A stretch of DNA of 64,000 nt, taken from assembly GCA_947683625.1 (NCBI GenBank), contig CANTUR010000055.1:1984501-2048500 (forward strand), given 5' to 3'. Numbering within the stretch: position 1 is the stretch's first letter; each line of letters opens with the position of its first letter. This DNA is from Mallotus nudiflorus. Its lineage: Eukaryota > Streptophyta > Magnoliopsida > Malpighiales > Euphorbiaceae. Below are positions 23,901 to 37,470 of this stretch, piece after piece. The translations under genes and the position numbers were made by a program. Under the pieces are notes generated by a model that was not told where the DNA came from, searched no databases, and saw nothing but the letters and a program-made list of their open reading frames with translations.

Positions 23901-24288
23901 TACTTATACATTGCCTTCATAATGGTCTCAAGGTCTCCCATATTTCCTTGGTCAAAATGTAATGTTGAATCTTGCCTCATTTTTCTCTTATCATGGAAGA
24001 GAGTAGAGTGATCACAACTTTCTTATTTTTGTAGTTTTCTTCCTTTTGATCATTGCTCCAATCATTTCTTGAGAGAGTAGTTTGCACACCATCAATGGTA
24101 GTTTTTAGTGGTTGCCAACCTTTGAGAATAACTTCGCAAAGTCTAATGGAATCACAATCTAGATATAGCTCTATTTTGAACTTTCAATAAGGTAGTCACT
24201 ACCATCAAAGAATGGTCTTAGTGAAGAAATTCTTTAAGATTCACTCCTTATGATCTTGTATTCTAGCAATGAAGTTTCTAGAATTCAA

Positions 24289-24300
24289 GCTATGATACCA
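24289..24300 (-). other. Primer-binding site of the SIRE-like Copia element
   Basis: On the minus strand the LTR end ...TTTTCA is followed by TT and then TGGTATCATAGC. This differs by one base from the usual plant initiator-methionine tRNA site TGGTATCAGAGC. Its position fixes the element's orientation. Confidence 0.85.
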
Positions 24301-24302
24301 AA

Positions 24303-25422
24303 TGAAAATGCCTTACGAAGGGGGGTGAATAAGGCTAATGAGGGTTTTAGAAAAATAAAAAAAATTTAAGGAATTATACAAGAATTGAAAGAATGTTGAG
24401 AAGTAAAAATGAAGAACATAATAATTTAAAGAGTTCAGATTCAACAATAATCCTATGTCTCCACTTAACTTATCCCTAAGTTAAGATTTTCAATCACCCA
24501 TAATCTTATTCATAATATTGAGATTACATAAGAGTTTTATGGCTCACTCTTACAACCTTATAACTTGAATTTTCAAGGCTTACTCAAAAACCAAATCCCA
24601 AGTGTTTCAATGGTAAACACTTAAACCAATTCCACTAGAATAGAATCTCACTTCCCAATTTTTTAATCCTAAAAAATAGAAGAATAAGAATTTCTATTCT
24701 AATACTGATCAACTCTCACAAGAGTTATACAACTATAAAATGGAATTAAAGAGAGTTTTGAGAGCTTAATTAAATGCTTAAGAGAGTATAATGAGTAAAC
24801 AAGTTTCTTAAACTTTCAATTGAACTCCAAGAGTTGTTTATATAGATAAATAACTTAGATTATGGTTATTGGATGCATTGATTATGTCTCTAACGTCTTT
24901 TATTGATTTTTTAATCATTTTGAACTTATTTTTGTTAGAAAGCCTCTCACTATCGTGAGGAGCAAATCCTAGCTCGTGAGTGTCAGTTTAAGAACCGTTG
25001 CATTCAAAAATGTCTGTTAAATACTATCAAGACTGCCCTCACAAGCTGAAGCCTACTCCTTAGGATCGTGAGGGCAGCTCGTGAGCAACAGTAAGTGTTT
25101 TGGCAAAAATGAGCTCCTGAGGCACTATACAAGGTTGACTCGTAAGGGGCTCATGAGGTGCTAATGAGTAGACCACTGTAAGTCTAAATTTGAATATTTT
25201 TGATATATAATTGTTTCTTAAAGATTGGGGACTTGCATAGATTAAGATACTTCATTTAAATGTATATTTATACTCTTTCAAGGAGTATTTCATTGTCTCC
25301 AATCATTAAACAATTACTCTTGATAATCAATCAACTTCCTACACACTTAAAGGAAATCAGTAGAATCTAAAATTGTTTGTCAAAGTCCAAAATTAGGAGT
25401 TTGATCATGCAAATGGTCAACA
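24303..25422 (-). repeat. 5' LTR of the SIRE-like Copia element
   Basis: On the plus strand it begins TGAAAATGCCTTACGA and ends GGTCAACA. It is clearly diverged from its partner (substitutions throughout plus indels), so the insertion is old. The LTR holds several inverted motifs of the type CTCAC-n-GTGAG. Confidence 0.9.
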
Positions 25423-25429
25423 TGTATAT

Positions 25430-27030
25430 ATATATATGTATATATATATATGTAAAATTAAAAATAAATGTTAGTTTAATTTATTATAAGAGATTAAAGA
25501 AATGAAGTATAACAGTTGCAAATATAACTATTTTGAAAGTAACATTGATAAGTGTAATAATTAAATTGTTAATCCCATTTGATAAATGAAAGGTATTGGA
25601 TAAACTGGTTTTTGGAATTGTTTTCTTTATAAATGCACAAATAATATCTAAATCTTTTTAATTTTTTTCTATTTAGATTTTTGAACTTTTCATATTAAAT
25701 TAAGTGTTTGAAAATTGGTAAAAAATTTATAAAATATTTTTTTTAACACATTTTATATATTAAAATATTTATGTGTCTTATTTTAAATAGTAAATTGACT
25801 TAAATATTTTTTTTATATTATACTTGATTTTTTAATTTTAAAAAATCTACTCAATATATATTAAATTTGAACAAAGATATTAAATACAAAATAAAAATTG
25901 AATCATTATTATTAAAAATAAAATATTTAACTTTTTCAAATTTATTTAAAAGAGTTAAAAGAACAATACAATTTAATTAAAATAAAATAAAATAATTTTT
26001 GCAATAAATAAAAAGTTTAATTTAATTAAAATCATGAAATGGAAATTAAATTTAACCACTATAATTAATAAATAAAAAATACTATTTGATTTTTCTACTT
26101 TAGCTTGATCAATAAAAAAATAATTTTCTATTTTTAATAATTATAAAAAAAAATTAAAGTAAAAAAGAAAATGAAGTATAGTTTGAAAGGAGAATATTTA
26201 ATTTGTTATTTTAAATTTACCACATAAGTATTTTAACTTGTAAAATCAATTAAAGATATCATTTTGAAAGTTTTGCTGATTTAGACACATATTTATAAAA
26301 AAGATAGTTCAAATACCATCTTTGTATTTTTTTTTAAAACAAACTGTTAATAAAGTTAATAAAATTTATATGAAATAGTTAAAAATAAAAAAAATAAATA
26401 AATTATTGTATTGTTAAATTCTTATAAGAAATAAAAATTAACTTTCAAAATATCATATAATTAGAAAAAATTATTGAAAAAATTTCATGAAGATAAAAAA
26501 ATATAATATATATTTATACAGTCATACAAATATAAATAAAATATTATAAAAAATATAATATATGTTTATACATTCGTACACATAAATAAATTATTATATC
26601 CGAATAATTTAAGATAAATAATTTTAACGTTGATTTTATCTAATTAAATTACAATTAATTAATAAATTAATTACTTATTGCTTAATATTTTTAGTTAAAT
26701 ATTAAACATTCTTAAATTTTTAAAATATTGATAAAAATTAATTAAGTTCTAAAATGTCAAAATCAAATATGTCTTAAAATGTTAAGAATTAAAAAGTAAA
26801 AATTAAATAGTTGACTAAAAGAAAATTTCAGTTGACTATTTGCTCTGACTAATAGAAATAATTTTTCAATCTTATAGTATTCATTTATTAACAAACTTTC
26901 TTTTAGAATTTAATTGTTAAAATCACAAAATTTAGGAAACTCATAATGATATTATTCCAATTATTTCTTTAATTATTTTTATTGTATTGCCTCTTAAGCT
27001 ATTTGCATATTTTTGTGCAAAATTTATTTA
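25430..27030. other. AT-rich spacer with a small tandem duplication
   Basis: No gene seen. A short alternating (TA) tract borders the Copia element. A ~53-bp tandem duplication sits at about 26494-26600: tataatatat-tttata and catacaaataaa-type sequence repeats once. Confidence 0.5.
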
Positions 27031-29480
27031 CAATAAATTAAAGATCAATTATATAGTAATTGACTAGTTAATTACATGAAATATAAATTAATTACAGTAA
27101 TAAATATCCAATTGATTATTGATTAAAATAATAATATAAAAATAACCTACAAAATTGAAATGGTTATCAATCAAGAATTCATAAATTAATTAGACAATAA
27201 GTTACCAATTAATTATATAATATTAAAAGTAATTGAAACAATAATCGATAATTAATCATAATAAATACTATAAAATTAACATATAATAATAAATTTGTTA
27301 TTAATTAAAATTTTATAAAAATCAATTTAGTAATAAGTTATCAATTAATTATACAAGATTGATTTAATTGCAGTAATAACTGCATAATTAATTATAAACG
27401 TGTTGAATAATAAAATTAAAACTAAAATTAATTGAAATAACAAGTGCTAATTAATTATCAAGTAATGTGTGTAATATTTACATATATTTTAGTTGAATTT
27501 TAATAAATTTTGGTTCAATAAATATCAATCTTTTAGTTAAATTTGGGTTTAATTAGAAAACATTTTAAGTTTAGAGTTTTATTTAGGATTTATAATTTTT
27601 TGATTTAATTATAGTTTGTTTAGGAGTATTTTTGGTTTTAAATTATTATCCCTCTTTTGTAGACAATTTTGGAAAAGAATTCTCAAATAGCAAGGTTTTG
27701 ACATGATATGGCCATGACTTGGGCATATTGGTGCCAGTGCTGTGCACTTGAGGAAGAAATGAGATACACAATTTGAAACACGGCCATTATTATTTGAGCA
27801 AAATAGGAGTATTTGACACAGGGATAGCACAAACATGCTTTAGATCGTGTTATCTACTGCTTCAAAACGAAGAATTGTTGAAGTTGCAACACAACTTAAT
27901 ACATAGTCGTGTTCCCAGCCATTCAAGGATCTGGAAAAAGAAGTATGAATTAAGACATGAGCATATTGAAATCATGCCGAAAAGACAAAAACATGACATG
28001 ACCACGACATGGCCGTGTCGCAGGCTGTGTCACTCTAGGAAAATTCTCTTTAAAGATAAGGACTAGAGAATTTCACAAGAAATTAGGTTTTCTTTTATGT
28101 AATGCTTTTTTAAGGGGGATATTTAGGAGTTTTTATTCATTCATTAGATACATAGAAATTACAAGCAAAAAGGATTCCAAGCAATCAAGGGTTGCAGAAG
28201 ACGTGCAAAATTCAAGAGTTTCATCTATTCTTCTTCTTTATTCTTTTATTTTTGTGATTTTTGCACTAAATTTATGTGGGTTTGAATTAGGAGTAGCTTT
28301 TCTAGGATGTAATTATTAACACAATTTTTATTAATTTGATATCTAGTTAATTTTATGAGCTGTACTTATCTTTTGCTTTCATTCTAGATATGTTTGTTTC
28401 CATGTTTATGGGTGAATTAACCAAGGAGAGTTAGGAAAATTTACTAGCTTAAAACTCATAGAACTTATATCACTTGATTATGAAAGTAAGCAATCTATTC
28501 GGAGGTAAAATAATTGTTAAGGAACTTAATAATTTTTTATTAAATTTTATTCACAAAAGTAAGTTAAATTTTAATCTTAACATGCTTAATTGAACTTGAA
28601 AGAATCATTAAGTAATTTAGAATAATTATCCTTAATTGAAATCAATATATTTAATAATTAAGCGTTCATGATAATAGTGAAACTACATCAAGCTCTATCT
28701 TTTAATTCATTAATTTTCTCTTAGTTTTAGTTGTTTAAATTCATACTTTGATTTCTTTAATTACTTTATTTAATTTACTAGTTAGGAGCATAAGTAAAAA
28801 TATTAGTAATCAATATTTAATACTCGTGGTAACAATAACAAATGGTACTATAATTCACAATCTATATATTTGTGGGTTTTGAACACAACATCAAGGTATT
28901 AAATTTTCTAGTATTCCAATATACATAAAGCAGACCAAAAGATTTTCTTTAACTTGATATGTAAATGATTAATATGTTGCTTAATTTCATTGGCTAGTTT
29001 ATGATATAAACAACTATAAATTTTTTATATTGTGCTATTTCTCAAAATTGTTTATAGATTTATACTCTTTTTCACCAATAGTCTATTTACAATCAAGTAA
29101 ATATTAAAACAATATAGAAGTAACCCATAAAATTGAAATAAAAACTAATCAAAATTAAAAAATGATTAGATATTAAGTGACTAATTAATTATATGAAGTT
29201 AAAATTAATTTTAATAATAATATTAATTAATTAATTGTAATAATAATAATAATTAAGTATTACAAACTAATACTTAGATAACAAATAACTAATTGATTAT
29301 TTGAGAACAAAATTTATTGCAATAATAAGTGGCTAATTAATTTTAAATTAAAATAATATGAAAGTAACCTATAAAATATTGAATAGGTTATTAATTAACA
29401 TGTTAAAGAAAACTATATATTAATTGACTAATATAATATATGATATTAAAATTAATTATAATATTTAATTCCTAATTTAT
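27031..29480. repeat. AT-rich tandem repeat tract split by an inserted LTR-like block
   Basis: Units of roughly 120-130 bp carrying aagt-accaattaattata recur at about 27180, 27330 and 27440, and again at about 29180-29340. The phrase gtaacctataaaattgaaat appears in both halves (near 27145, 29115 and 29355). The block 27600-28920 has different composition and looks inserted into this array. Confidence 0.4.
27600..28920 (+). mobile_element. Degenerate gypsy-type LTR, boundaries uncertain
   Basis: The left half carries repeated gacatgg-ccgtg motifs (near 27700, 27780 and 28000), a phrase common in plant Ty3/gypsy LTRs of the Athila/Tat group. The right half has the long AT-rich tail of that group, ending with an actcgtgg...tgtgggtttt phrase near 28830-28880. 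No coding frame or clean TG/CA ends were found. Open frames on both strands here are not genes. Family call is pattern memory. Confidence 0.35.
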
Positions 29481-30329
29481 TATAAAGGTATTAATTTTTT
29501 TTTAATTTTTTATATACACCCTTGGAACTCAATTAAAGTTCACTTTTCAAATATAATTTTCATGAAATTTTATTTTTATAAAATTACAAAATTATGATCC
29601 ATGCATGTGAAATATTAACTAGTTCAATAATATAATAAAAATCAGAAATGAAGAGAGGGACCCCTGGGCCCCCAAACTCTAAGATGCTTTAATTTTTGGA
29701 ATTTTTACAAAAATGTCCGAGAAATAGCTCTTATTTTTTAAAATGTCTCTATTTTTTATTTATTATTGATATATCCTAAAAATAAGGGATAACTATTATT
29801 AGCCTCCTGAAATTTGATCTAAATTAGTAATTCATTCCTTTTTTTTTTAAACAATAACTAAAAACCCTTTTAATTTTAAATTTTTTAAACATTTTTTTCC
29901 TCTGTTAAAAAGTATAAAAATATTCTTAGAATATACTATTAATCAAAATGTCAATATTTTTAAAAACCTTAAAATTAAAATTTATAAATATTTTTGAAAA
30001 TAAATTGCAAATATTTATACCATTTGATGTTTAAATAAAATTTTTAATAATAAATTCACTATTTTATTAAGAAATAGTAAATTTTTAATTTAATTAAATA
30101 ACATTCAAATTTCTATATTTTTAAACTAGTAGTGTAAAAATGTGTAGGATTTAAAAAATATATTAAATATGGTTTGGTATTAGAAATTTAATGAAACATT
30201 GAGAATAAACATATATTTTTACAGTCTCTCTCACCCTAAACGAGAGTAGATATGAGTTTTATAGTTTAATAACTAGTCTTTTTACATAAGAACATATCAG
30301 TGATTCTTGGTTTTCTCATACTTCAAAAT

Positions 30330-33300
30330 GAGCATCCTTTCATAAAATTGCTAAGTAGTGGGAAACAAATTCACAACCAAATATCTCAAAGATCTGATAT
30401 GGAAGCATAGCCTAAAAATAGTTTTCCTAATAGAAACTAAACAAGATTGAAGCAAAATGGAAGTTATTATGAAAGAAAATAAGTACAACTATGGTGAATA
30501 TGTAAATCCAATAGGTAAGTCTAGTGGACTAGCGATTTGGTGGAGAGGTGATTGGGTGGTACACTTAATTCAAAAATCAAAGAACTATATCCACATAGAA
30601 GTGAAAGGGATTTTGAGTGGTACTTAACTGAGTTTTATGGAGTCCTCGAGAGATAGGATAGGTAGAGGGTTGTTGTAGAGATTGGGGATCTGTATATGGG
30701 ACATAATTCACATTGGTTAATCGTTAAAGATTTCAATATGTATGGTTTAGTTGCTGACAAATTGGGAGGGAAGGAAGTAAATTGGTACCAAATTACCATT
30801 TATAATGAAGTCATGGATCAAAAATCATTTGATGGAGCTAGATTTCACAGGCAGTCGGTAAACCTAGCATAATAGAAAAACTAAAGAAACAAGAATCATG
30901 GCAAGGTTGGACACGACAGTAGTACACTTGAGATAGAGAGAGTCATTCAAAATTGCCTAAGTTCTCTATGAAAGCTTTTGAGCTTTAATCACAGACTAAT
31001 TATGGTGAAGCTGTGTTGGCAAGGGAGTTGATGCACCTAAAGATTTAGGTATAAAATCAAATGGAACAGGGATGATAGTTGTAAAGAGGTTATAAAGAAG
31101 GCTTGGGGTAAAGTAGAGAGTGGAGGTATTGATAGACCTATCAACCTTAAATTAGTTGAATGCTCGAAAAAAAATTGATGGAGTGGAGTAGTAGCATATT
31201 CAGTAATCCAAAGAAGAAGATTGAAGAATTAAAAAGAAAAATCAATGAATTATAAAAAAGAAACTTTAATAAGGTAGCTAGACAAGAGGAGACCCAACTT
31301 CAAAAGAAATTATAGGAATTGTAGGATATTAAGGAATTACACTATATGCAAAGGTTAAGGGTGGAATGACTAAAGAAAGAGAACAAGAATACAAGATTCT
31401 TTCATATGTCAACGATTCAAAGAAGATCAAGAAACAAGGTTGTTAGGTTGAAAGCAGACAACAAGGAATGGATCATAAATGAAAATGGTATAAAAAGGGA
31501 AGTCATGAATTATTTTAATAACCTCTATATTAAATGGCCAAAAGAAGTGCATCCAAAGGTTCTCGATAGTATTCCATCATTGGTGACTTACTCAATGAAT
31601 CATAATTTGATAGCTCCTATAGCAAAGGAAGAAGTGAAAACAGTAGTCTTCCAAATGGAAGGCCAAAAAGCCCCAGGTCCTGATGGTTTCCCAGGTGCAT
31701 TCTTTTAAACTCACCAGGATTTAGTAAGAGATGTTATAACCAACTTAGTGAGCAGTTAGTTTTTATAACTCAGACACCTTTGATTCTGAGTTGAATAAAA
31801 CTTACATTGCCTTATTTGTTACTAAAGGTGAAACATCTAGAGAGTATGTCGTAGTACAAGCTTATTAATTGTTGTAACTTCTCTTATAAGATTATTGCTA
31901 AAAATTTAGCAAACAGGCTAAAGAAGCGTAGGAATAGTATTTTCACACCACAACAAATGACTTTTGTCCCTAAACAAAGAATATAAGAGAGTATTATAAT
32001 TACTTATGAGGCTATACATGACCTAAAAAAATCAGAAATGGGAGATTTCACAATATGTTGTCAAGCTAGACATAGAGAAAGTGTGTGACATGATTAATTA
32101 GTACTTTGGGGAGAAAGTCTTAGTCATCTTAGGATTTTACTGAAAATGGATAAACTATACGATGAACTATATTACATCTGTTTCATATGTAATGGTATTG
32201 AATGAAGCAGAATTGAGTCCAATTAAACTCGGTAGAGGACTATGCCAAGGTGATCTGCTATCATCGTACATTTTCATTTTGGTTGCAAATGTGTTATCAA
32301 GGTTGTTAGTAAAAAAGATCAAAGAAAAAGTAACTAATAGGTTACAAGATAAGTAGAAAAGCTGCTCCTATAACTCATGTGTAGTTTATTGACGACATAA
32401 TATTATTTAACAAGGGAGAGGTAGATAAAGCTAAAAGGCTACAAGAAATTCTTATGATGTGTAGTAAAGCCTTGAGCCAAAAAGTGAACTTGAATAAGTT
32501 TGGATTTTGTTCAACGTGCATACCCCATTCAGATGTAGAATTCAAATATCGAAGCTACTGGGTGTTAGTGAATCTAGAAGCTCGTCCAAATATTTAAGAA
32601 TTCCTTTAAAAATGGGGTTGATCAAAGTTCCAACTTTGTAACATAATATGTGATAGAGATCTTCAGAAGATTCAAGGCTAGAAGGCACAAGTGCTCTCCT
32701 TAGTAGGAAAAGAGGTCTTAGTGAAGGCTATTCTTTAGGCTATACCATAATATATCATGACAGTATTTAAAATGCCAGCAGCCATCATTAAAAGAATAAA
32801 ACAAATCATCTATAATTTTTGGTGGTCATAGGAAAAGAGACAAAGGAAGATACATTGGGTGTTATGGCAAAAACTGACAAGGAATAAAATAGAGGGAGGG
32901 CTAGAATTCAGAGAGATGTTGTTATTCAACAAGGCTTTATTAGCAAAGGTGTGCTGGAGAATATTAAAAAATCCTCAGTCCATCACAATAAGGTTGCTTA
33001 AAAGTATATATTTCTCGCATTCAAACTTCTTCTATACTAAGAAAGGAATAAGACCATCATGGCTATGGTTAAGTTTACTTCATGGAAGAGAAGTCCTAAA
33101 AGAAGGGTGTAGATGGAATGTAACATCAGGTAGAAATATAAGCATATGAGATGATAAATGGAGTTTTATATAATAAAGACATATAAAACTATCATCAAAA
33201 TCCTGGGACTTCTTGATTTCAAAATCCAATCAAGGAACTCCTCAAACTATCATCTTTTATATGTTAAAGAAATTATTAATCAATAAACAAAAAGATGGAA

Positions 33301-34740
33301 TGAAGTTTTATAATAAGCATTTAATAATGTAGAGAGGGATTCTATTGAAAAGATCCCAATTGACAATTCAAATGGTGCTGATAGATTTATGTTTTGGCAT
33401 TATGACAAGAAGCCTTTACTCTATTATGTCAAGATATAAGTTCTTGAAAAGGAAGGATAACTTGAGGACAAATAGAAATGGGTAGTCAATATCTAAATCG
33501 ATTGATAGAACTTTGTGGTACTAAACTTGGAATTTACAAGTACTTGGGAAAATAAGGATGTTCATATGGAGATGCCTATTTGATTCACTAGCCATAAAAT
33601 GCAATTCAGTCAAATGGGGGAGCAAAATGGAATTTACATGCGATTTATGTCATTCAGAAGTAGAAATAATAGAGCATTTGTTATTCTTATACCATTAAGC
33701 TAAGCTAGTCTAGTTTAGCTCAGTGTTTTCCTATATACCCGATGAGACATGATTTCAATCTTTTAAGTCTTGGTGGACAAAGACTTGGCAACTTCTAAAA
33801 ACCAATGAAGTAGGGAATGGTATGGAGGTAGCAGCCTTTATCTGTTAGCAGATATGGAATAGCAGAAACAAAATGACCTTCTAAAAAATTCAACCACTAT
33901 TAAGAGAGCCCAACAATAATGGAGTGAATGGTTAATAGTGACCAAGCATTAAACCTCAAATATCTAAACATAGATGAATTTAACGAGCAGGTTGGTGACA
34001 CCATCCAGAGGAGAGTTGAAAATTAATTACAATATGACTTTTGATGGGAAAAGGCAAGAAGCATATATCGCCTTCATATGTAGGCATCATGTAGGGGAAG
34101 TTATTTGAAGTGAGAAGAATTAAATGCATCTCACCTCTAGTGGTTGAGCCACCACAATAAAAGAAGCTATTCAGTTCATTCTCAATGGAGGTATCTGAAA
34201 CACCATAATTGAGACTGATGCTTTAGGAGTGGTAAGAGCCATAAGGGATGATTTGGAATTTGTTAAATGGGAGATAACAGTAATTATACAAGACATCCAG
34301 GAGAGTTTAAACACATATAGAAAGGGATGAAATTATTGAGGAAGTAAATATTTTTTGTATATATTAGGATGTAAATATTTGTATACAATTAGGAAAAAGT
34401 CTTTGTTTTATTTAGGATGTTATTATATTCCTAGTTAGGATGTGATTATGATTCCTATGTGTATATATAAGGTTATAACCCTTCTTTGAAATACATGGAA
34501 AAATATTTCCTTTAAATTTTCTCTTTTTTTCTTTGAACTTTATTCTATAGAAATCGAGATTACTCATGTCAAGAGAGAAGCAAATAAGGTAGTAGATTGG
34601 CTTTCAAGAAACAATTTTCTTTTATGTAATTTGGAGAGATGAAGTAATTTACTTGTAAAACTCAAAACCTATTAATACATGATGTATATGGTTACCAATT
34701 TTAATCATTAATATGCTATTTATTGATAAAAAAAAAGAAA
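30330..34740 (+). pseudogene. LINE (L1-type) retrotransposon ORF2, broken
   Basis: The plus strand reads an L1 ORF2 in pieces. Endonuclease: DLIWKHSLKIVFLIETK near 30390-30440 and GLAIWWRGDWVV. RT: FFHMSTIQRRSRNKVVRL and KAPGPDGFPGAFF (31406-31708), GLCQGDLLSSYIFILVANVLSRL (32240-32305), and the catalytic FIDDIILF at about 32384-32407. The C-terminal zinc/thumb region: GGLEFREMLLFNKALLAKVCWRI (32895-32965). An RNase H-like domain: ETDALGVVRAI near 34210 and ITHVKREANKVVDWLSRN at 34557-34610. It ends in an A-rich tail near 34725-34740. Stops and shifts are frequent. A ~215-bp insertion interrupts the RNase H part. Confidence 0.88.
34334..34549 (+). mobile_element. Short LTR-like insertion in the LINE RNase H domain
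   Basis: The LINE frame stops making sense after SLNTYRK (about 34321) and resumes at EIEITHVKREAN (about 34551). Between them is a block with repeated ttaggatgt phrases and a TATA-like gtatatataagg near 34460, as in short Copia or TRIM LTRs. Candidate target duplications are gaaat (34329-34333 and 34550-34554) or tatagaaa. Ends do not show clean TG...CA, so limits are approximate. Confidence 0.45.
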
Positions 34741-34769
34741 GCAACTGTTTTTTAAAAGGTTCAACAAGC

Positions 34770-34805
34770 TCTTGTGGCCTAATGGTTAGGATAATTGATA
34801 TTCAA

Positions 34806-34864
<59 letters not shown>
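34770..34864 (+). repeat. tRNA-like A-box fragment followed by (TA)n
   Basis: The phrase CTTGTGGCCTAATGGTTAGG at about 34773-34792 matches a tRNA A box. It runs into gatattcaagca and then (TA)n at 34809-34864; no B box follows. It is a truncated tRNA-related repeat, not a functional tRNA gene. Confidence 0.45.
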
Positions 34865-34871
<7 letters not shown>

Positions 34872-35641
34872 ATTATTTATTTAAATATTATATTTAATAT
34901 TATTCAATATATTAATATATATTATATATTTTTAATAAATACATTTTAATATTTAATTCATACTTAATTATTTAATTTAAATAATAAACTAAATAATTTT
35001 TTATTTAATTAAAATATATTTTAAAATTATATATATATTATTATAATAAAATATTATTATTATTATTTACTGTTGTTTAAATTATTATTATAATAGAAAA
35101 GGCAGCAACAACAACTAAATCAGTACAAATACTAAAGGCATAAAATTTAGAATATTTCATTTATTTTTAGTTTATTTTTTCGTTGTCGTTGAAGTTTTTT
35201 TTGGGGAGTTGAGCTTAATTCTTTTTGTCATAAATTGAATTTTGTTTCAAGTGTCGTAATTTTGGTTCTAGGTTTTGTTGCAATCTTGATGGAAGAGAAA
35301 ATGACAATAATTTTTACCCTTTTTTAGTTTTAATTTTAGCTTTTGATTTTTTGGTTTTGTGTGAATTTCATTGTTTTTTTTATTGTTTTGTTGCCTTCAA
35401 AAAAAGAATGTATTTGGATAATACTTCTCCAAATGTATTGAGTGTTTAGCTTTGTCATTTACTAACGTGAATTAGTTATCACTTGTATAGATGAAATTCA
35501 AGGTAGTGGAAGTTACCTCCAATTTACTTTTTTTGAATTAAACATGTAGATGGTTGATAAAGGCAAGTGCTATTGAAGCTAAAATAGAACAAATATGGTT
35601 ATGGTTTTGATACATTACAAAATATTCCAAGTACAATTATT

Positions 35642-35844
35642 TGTTACAAGGTTATAGGAAATTACAAGATTTAGGGTTATAAATTAAAGATGTAAATATT
35701 TGATTGAATTAGGTGGGATTTCCTAACCAAGTAGGATTACTTTCCTTTTTCATAAACAAATTAGTATATAAATATGTACCATATTCTCACAATGGAATAC
35801 AAGAAGAATAATTCTTTCTTGCTCTCTAATTCTCTCTGATTTCA
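35642..35844 (+). repeat. 5' LTR of the second Copia element
   Basis: 203 bp, TG...CA ends. It shares with 41840-42046 the phrases gatgtaaatatttgattgaa, accatattctcaca and aattctttcttgctctctaa, and differs by scattered substitutions and small indels. Confidence 0.9.
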
Positions 35845-35898
35845 TAGTATCAGAACCTGTTTAGTAAGACTCTATCATTTGCCTAAATGTGAAGAAGG

Positions 35899-37470
35899 TG
35901 TTAGGATTTCGTGATGCAAAACGCATTGGAAAATAAAAAATTTAATCTTGAAATCCTTATACAAAATCCATATAACTCAAATAAATTGATTAAAAGGGTG
36001 TCCAAAACTCACCAAGATGATATCAAGATAAGAATGTTAGAAGGATGAGAGGGGATTCATACTGGTGACACCTTGCCTCAAGCTTTTCACGTTTTCTTAT
36101 TAGATGAAGATGCCGCCAATATGACCACGTCCTCTATTGGTATCTACACAAATAGAACATTCAAAACAGAATTGGCGTGCTATCACCCTTTTCAAAGATG
36201 ACTATTTATTTATTTTTTTCTCTTTTTGTGTGTTTTTCTCTTCTCAAAAGAAGTGGAGGAAGGAGGAGAAAGAGAGCCTTGAAATCCTAGAGTAAGAGAT
36301 GTATATATAGACATGGCATCTAGGGTTTTTCAAACCATTTACTTACCAAAACAATTTTGGTAAGATTAAACTTCCTTTTTTCTATTTTGATTCTAATTTC
36401 AAAATTAGAATAATTTACAATTTATTTAAGATAACATTTACATTAAATAAATAAGGAAATAAATAAATGTAAATGTAACTGTTTATATATATATATTTCA
36501 GAGAGATTATCATTAGGTTAATTAACCCAAGTATGCTTGAGATATGTTCTAAGTATGTGACCTTGTAGTCTTACATAACATTGGCAGTGAGCCAAAAATT
36601 TCTATTTTAGCCCATAAGTCGTAAGTGGCCTCTTGCAAGATATTATGCCTACCCAAGTTGTGTAAAGGTCGATAATCCAATATAACCTAATACACAATGT
36701 GTATTATAGTCCTTTTATCATGTGATATCTTAATTGAACATAAGGCATAGTTTATGTCATTCTTTTAATGTTCAATTACATTATTTCTTAATCCCAAGTA
36801 GACTGATACTGATAACTCTTTATAAACTCATTCTAGCATGGCCATGTATTATTTCTCAGCCTAATTTTATCGAGGGGCTCATAGATATCTTCTCATAATA
36901 TATGAGGGACAAATTCTATCTCAATTACTCACATTCCTCACATAATCATTGTATATCCAATCACAACCCATTTTACCATCTAGTTAAAGATGATGTAAGA
37001 ATGTATCAAAATGCAAAACTTATTATATAGAAAACTATAGTGATTTCAGGTTAGAGGACTGAAGTAATACTATTATGATAAGAATCACTTATAACAACTA
37101 TCCATGTAGTATTCTCATAGTGGATTGATCAAATACATTATTTCTCTAAACATGTATCTATAAGTTTGACTCAATATCTTATATACATGATTAGTAAAAC
37201 ATAATCATCAATCAACCATATACTAGTCTTCATTTATTGTTGTTCCTATAACAATGATCGACAAAGGATATTTTAGAATAGAATTCAATTATCATTTAAA
37301 AGTTTTATTACCAAGTCGTATACTTGATAACCTTAGGTAGAATTAACTAATCATGGAACATTATTAGAATTAGCCAGCTATAATGAGCCTGCCTATTTAT
37401 TAATAAAATAGAATTATAATGAAGTCAAAGTATGACTATTATATAATTGGCCTAAGGTATATCACTAATA
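35899..37470. mobile_element. Solo LTR nested in the second Copia element
   Basis: A 1,572-bp block starts TGTTAGGATTTCGTG and ends ATATCACTAATA; its termini form the short inverted pair TGTTAG/CTAATA. It is flanked by an exact 5-bp duplication, gaagg at 35894-35898 and 37471-37475. It has no coding frame. Length, 5-bp duplication and TG start support a solo LTR from a third LTR family; the family itself is not identified. Confidence 0.75.

Larger units (their letters stand above)
14599..25422 (-). mobile_element. SIRE-like Ty1/Copia retrotransposon, full length but decayed
   Basis: Two diverged LTRs (14599-15674 and 24303-25422) bound a minus-strand interior. In minus-strand order: primer-binding site, gag with coiled coil and zinc knuckle, protease, integrase, reverse transcriptase, RNase H, a further ORF after pol, polypurine tract, 3' LTR. 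Pol order (integrase before RT) makes it Copia. The ~1.1-kb LTRs, coiled-coil gag, DSGCSRHM protease motif and extra post-pol ORF point to the SIRE/Maximus lineage. Every domain is cut by stops or frameshifts, so it is inactive. It sits between (AT)n tracts, and no 5-bp target duplication could be confirmed (tcttt against tgtat). Confidence 0.92.

Noticed and set aside
34773..34792. Functional tRNA gene
   Set aside because: Only an A box is present; the acceptor stem, anticodon arm and B box are missing.
34713..34949. 78-residue plus-strand frame
   Set aside because: More than half is alternating Tyr-Ile from the (TA)n tract; no domain.
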